Source of the DNA: Legionella rowbothamii
GTDB taxonomy: Bacteria; Pseudomonadota; Gammaproteobacteria; Legionellales; Legionellaceae
DNA length: 64,000 bases
Assembly (NCBI RefSeq): GCF_900639985.1
Contig: NZ_CAAAIM010000001.1
Location: 248,001 to 312,000, forward strand
Direction: 5' to 3'
Position numbers and translations under genes: made by a program. Positions 63,802 through 64,000 of this stretch are shown piece after piece. A model generated the notes under the pieces. The model did not search any database and was not told the DNA's origin. It saw nothing but the letters and a program-made list of their open reading frames with translations. The stretch's first letter is position 1, and each line of letters begins with the position of its first letter.

Positions 63802-64000
63802 ATGAAAGTAACGCAATTCGTACGCAAACTTAGTGTTGGGTTAAGTGCCTTCTGCATTATCTCAACTGCATCCGCCGCTTATCCATTATGGACTTTCACC
63901 CCAAATCCGAACTATCCGCCGAAAGTATCGATAAATTCAAGCCAAACGGCTACTGTTGTATACTCAGTTCAAAACCAGTCTCGCAAATCTAAATGGTTGG
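63802..64000 (+). CDS. N-terminus of an exported protein (cut by window edge)
   Basis: ATG 63802 (TAAGGA seven bases upstream; another ATG at 63796) opens a frame running to the window end, 66 complete residues. A signal peptide (MKVTQFVRKLSVGLSAFCIISTASA) is followed by a Pro/Asn/Tyr/Thr-rich beta-like segment (AYPLWTFTPNPNYPPKV..SQTATVVYSV). Repeat-containing exported proteins of Legionella begin in this way, but the family cannot be set from the visible part. Confidence 0.65.
   Translation, partial: MKVTQFVRKLSVGLSAFCIISTASAAYPLWTFTPNPNYPPKVSINSSQTATVVYSVQNQSRKSKWL

Noticed and set aside
1..64000. CRISPR arrays, tRNA or rRNA genes
   Set aside because: No regularly spaced repeats of CRISPR type and no cloverleaf or rRNA sequence was recognised on either strand by eye.

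Overview
The window is AT-rich gammaproteobacterial chromosome and almost certainly comes from a Legionella species. Three things point there. The housekeeping genes (rpsB-tsf-pyrH-frr, ubiG, putA, an ast cluster) are gammaproteobacterial. Between them lies an unusually dense set of large cytosolic proteins built from eukaryotic-type modules (ankyrin, TPR, SH2, U-box, long coiled coil, patatin, ADP-ribosyltransferase, caspase-like, TcdA/SetA-type glycosyltransferase), as expected of Dot/Icm (type IVB) effectors. There is also a GacA/LetA-type box in front of an Rsm-type small RNA. All assignments rest on reading motifs; no database search was run.

Layout. 1-1.6 kb: a cut-off glycosyltransferase effector on the minus strand. 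1.7-4.8 kb: translation operon rpsB-tsf-pyrH-frr with a promoter, a probable S2-binding leader and an rpsB/tsf attenuator. 4.8-5.9 kb: an intergenic pair of perfect DnaA boxes and an AlkA-like glycosylase. 6-11.8 kb: arginine succinyltransferase operon (M20 hydrolase-astA-astD-astB-SpeE-like methyltransferase, minus strand). 12-15.5 kb: two effector-like proteins, one with a bilobed hydrophobic segment and a long coiled coil. 15.5-17 kb: UDG-like protein and ubiG. 17-18.6 kb: ProQ/FinO protein, an Rsm-type sRNA with LetA box, promoter and terminator, and an L,D-transpeptidase. 19-25 kb: putA, small exported proteins, thpR, a polysaccharide deacetylase, an AhpD-like protein. 25-32 kb: an effector cluster (TPR protein with an NLS-like segment, RSE-type ADP-ribosyltransferase, patatin, SH2 + U-box protein). 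32-38 kb: envelope proteins, the glyoxylate shunt (aceB-aceA) and lldD. 38-41 kb: a divergent pair of paralogous caspase-like proteins. 41-48 kb: aldehyde dehydrogenase, a decayed IS6-family element, a coiled-coil protein, an Lrp regulator divergent from an MFS carrier. 48-57 kb: ankyrin protein, exported glutaminase, GDSL hydrolase, HAD-like and VWA proteins. 57-62.5 kb: His-rich protein, cNMP-like membrane protein, DUF1415, exported papain-like peptidase, lysoplasmalogenase family, cupin protein. 62.5-64 kb: ankyrin-gene debris, an internally deleted serine recombinase and the start of an exported protein.

How it fits together. The metabolic genes suit an amino-acid-eating intracellular bacterium: arginine, proline and glutamine catabolism, the glyoxylate shunt and lactate oxidation. 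The LetA-box/Rsm RNA module is the type of switch that controls transmission traits and effectors through CsrA in Legionella. The strongest candidates for something new are the SH2 + U-box protein (a Cbl-like arrangement), the divergent caspase-like pair, the ADP-ribosyltransferase-like protein and the Rsm-type RNA. Short palindromic repeats (CCGCGG-N5-CCGCGG, four copies; GCTGGGC-type, two loci) sit only in gaps between genes.
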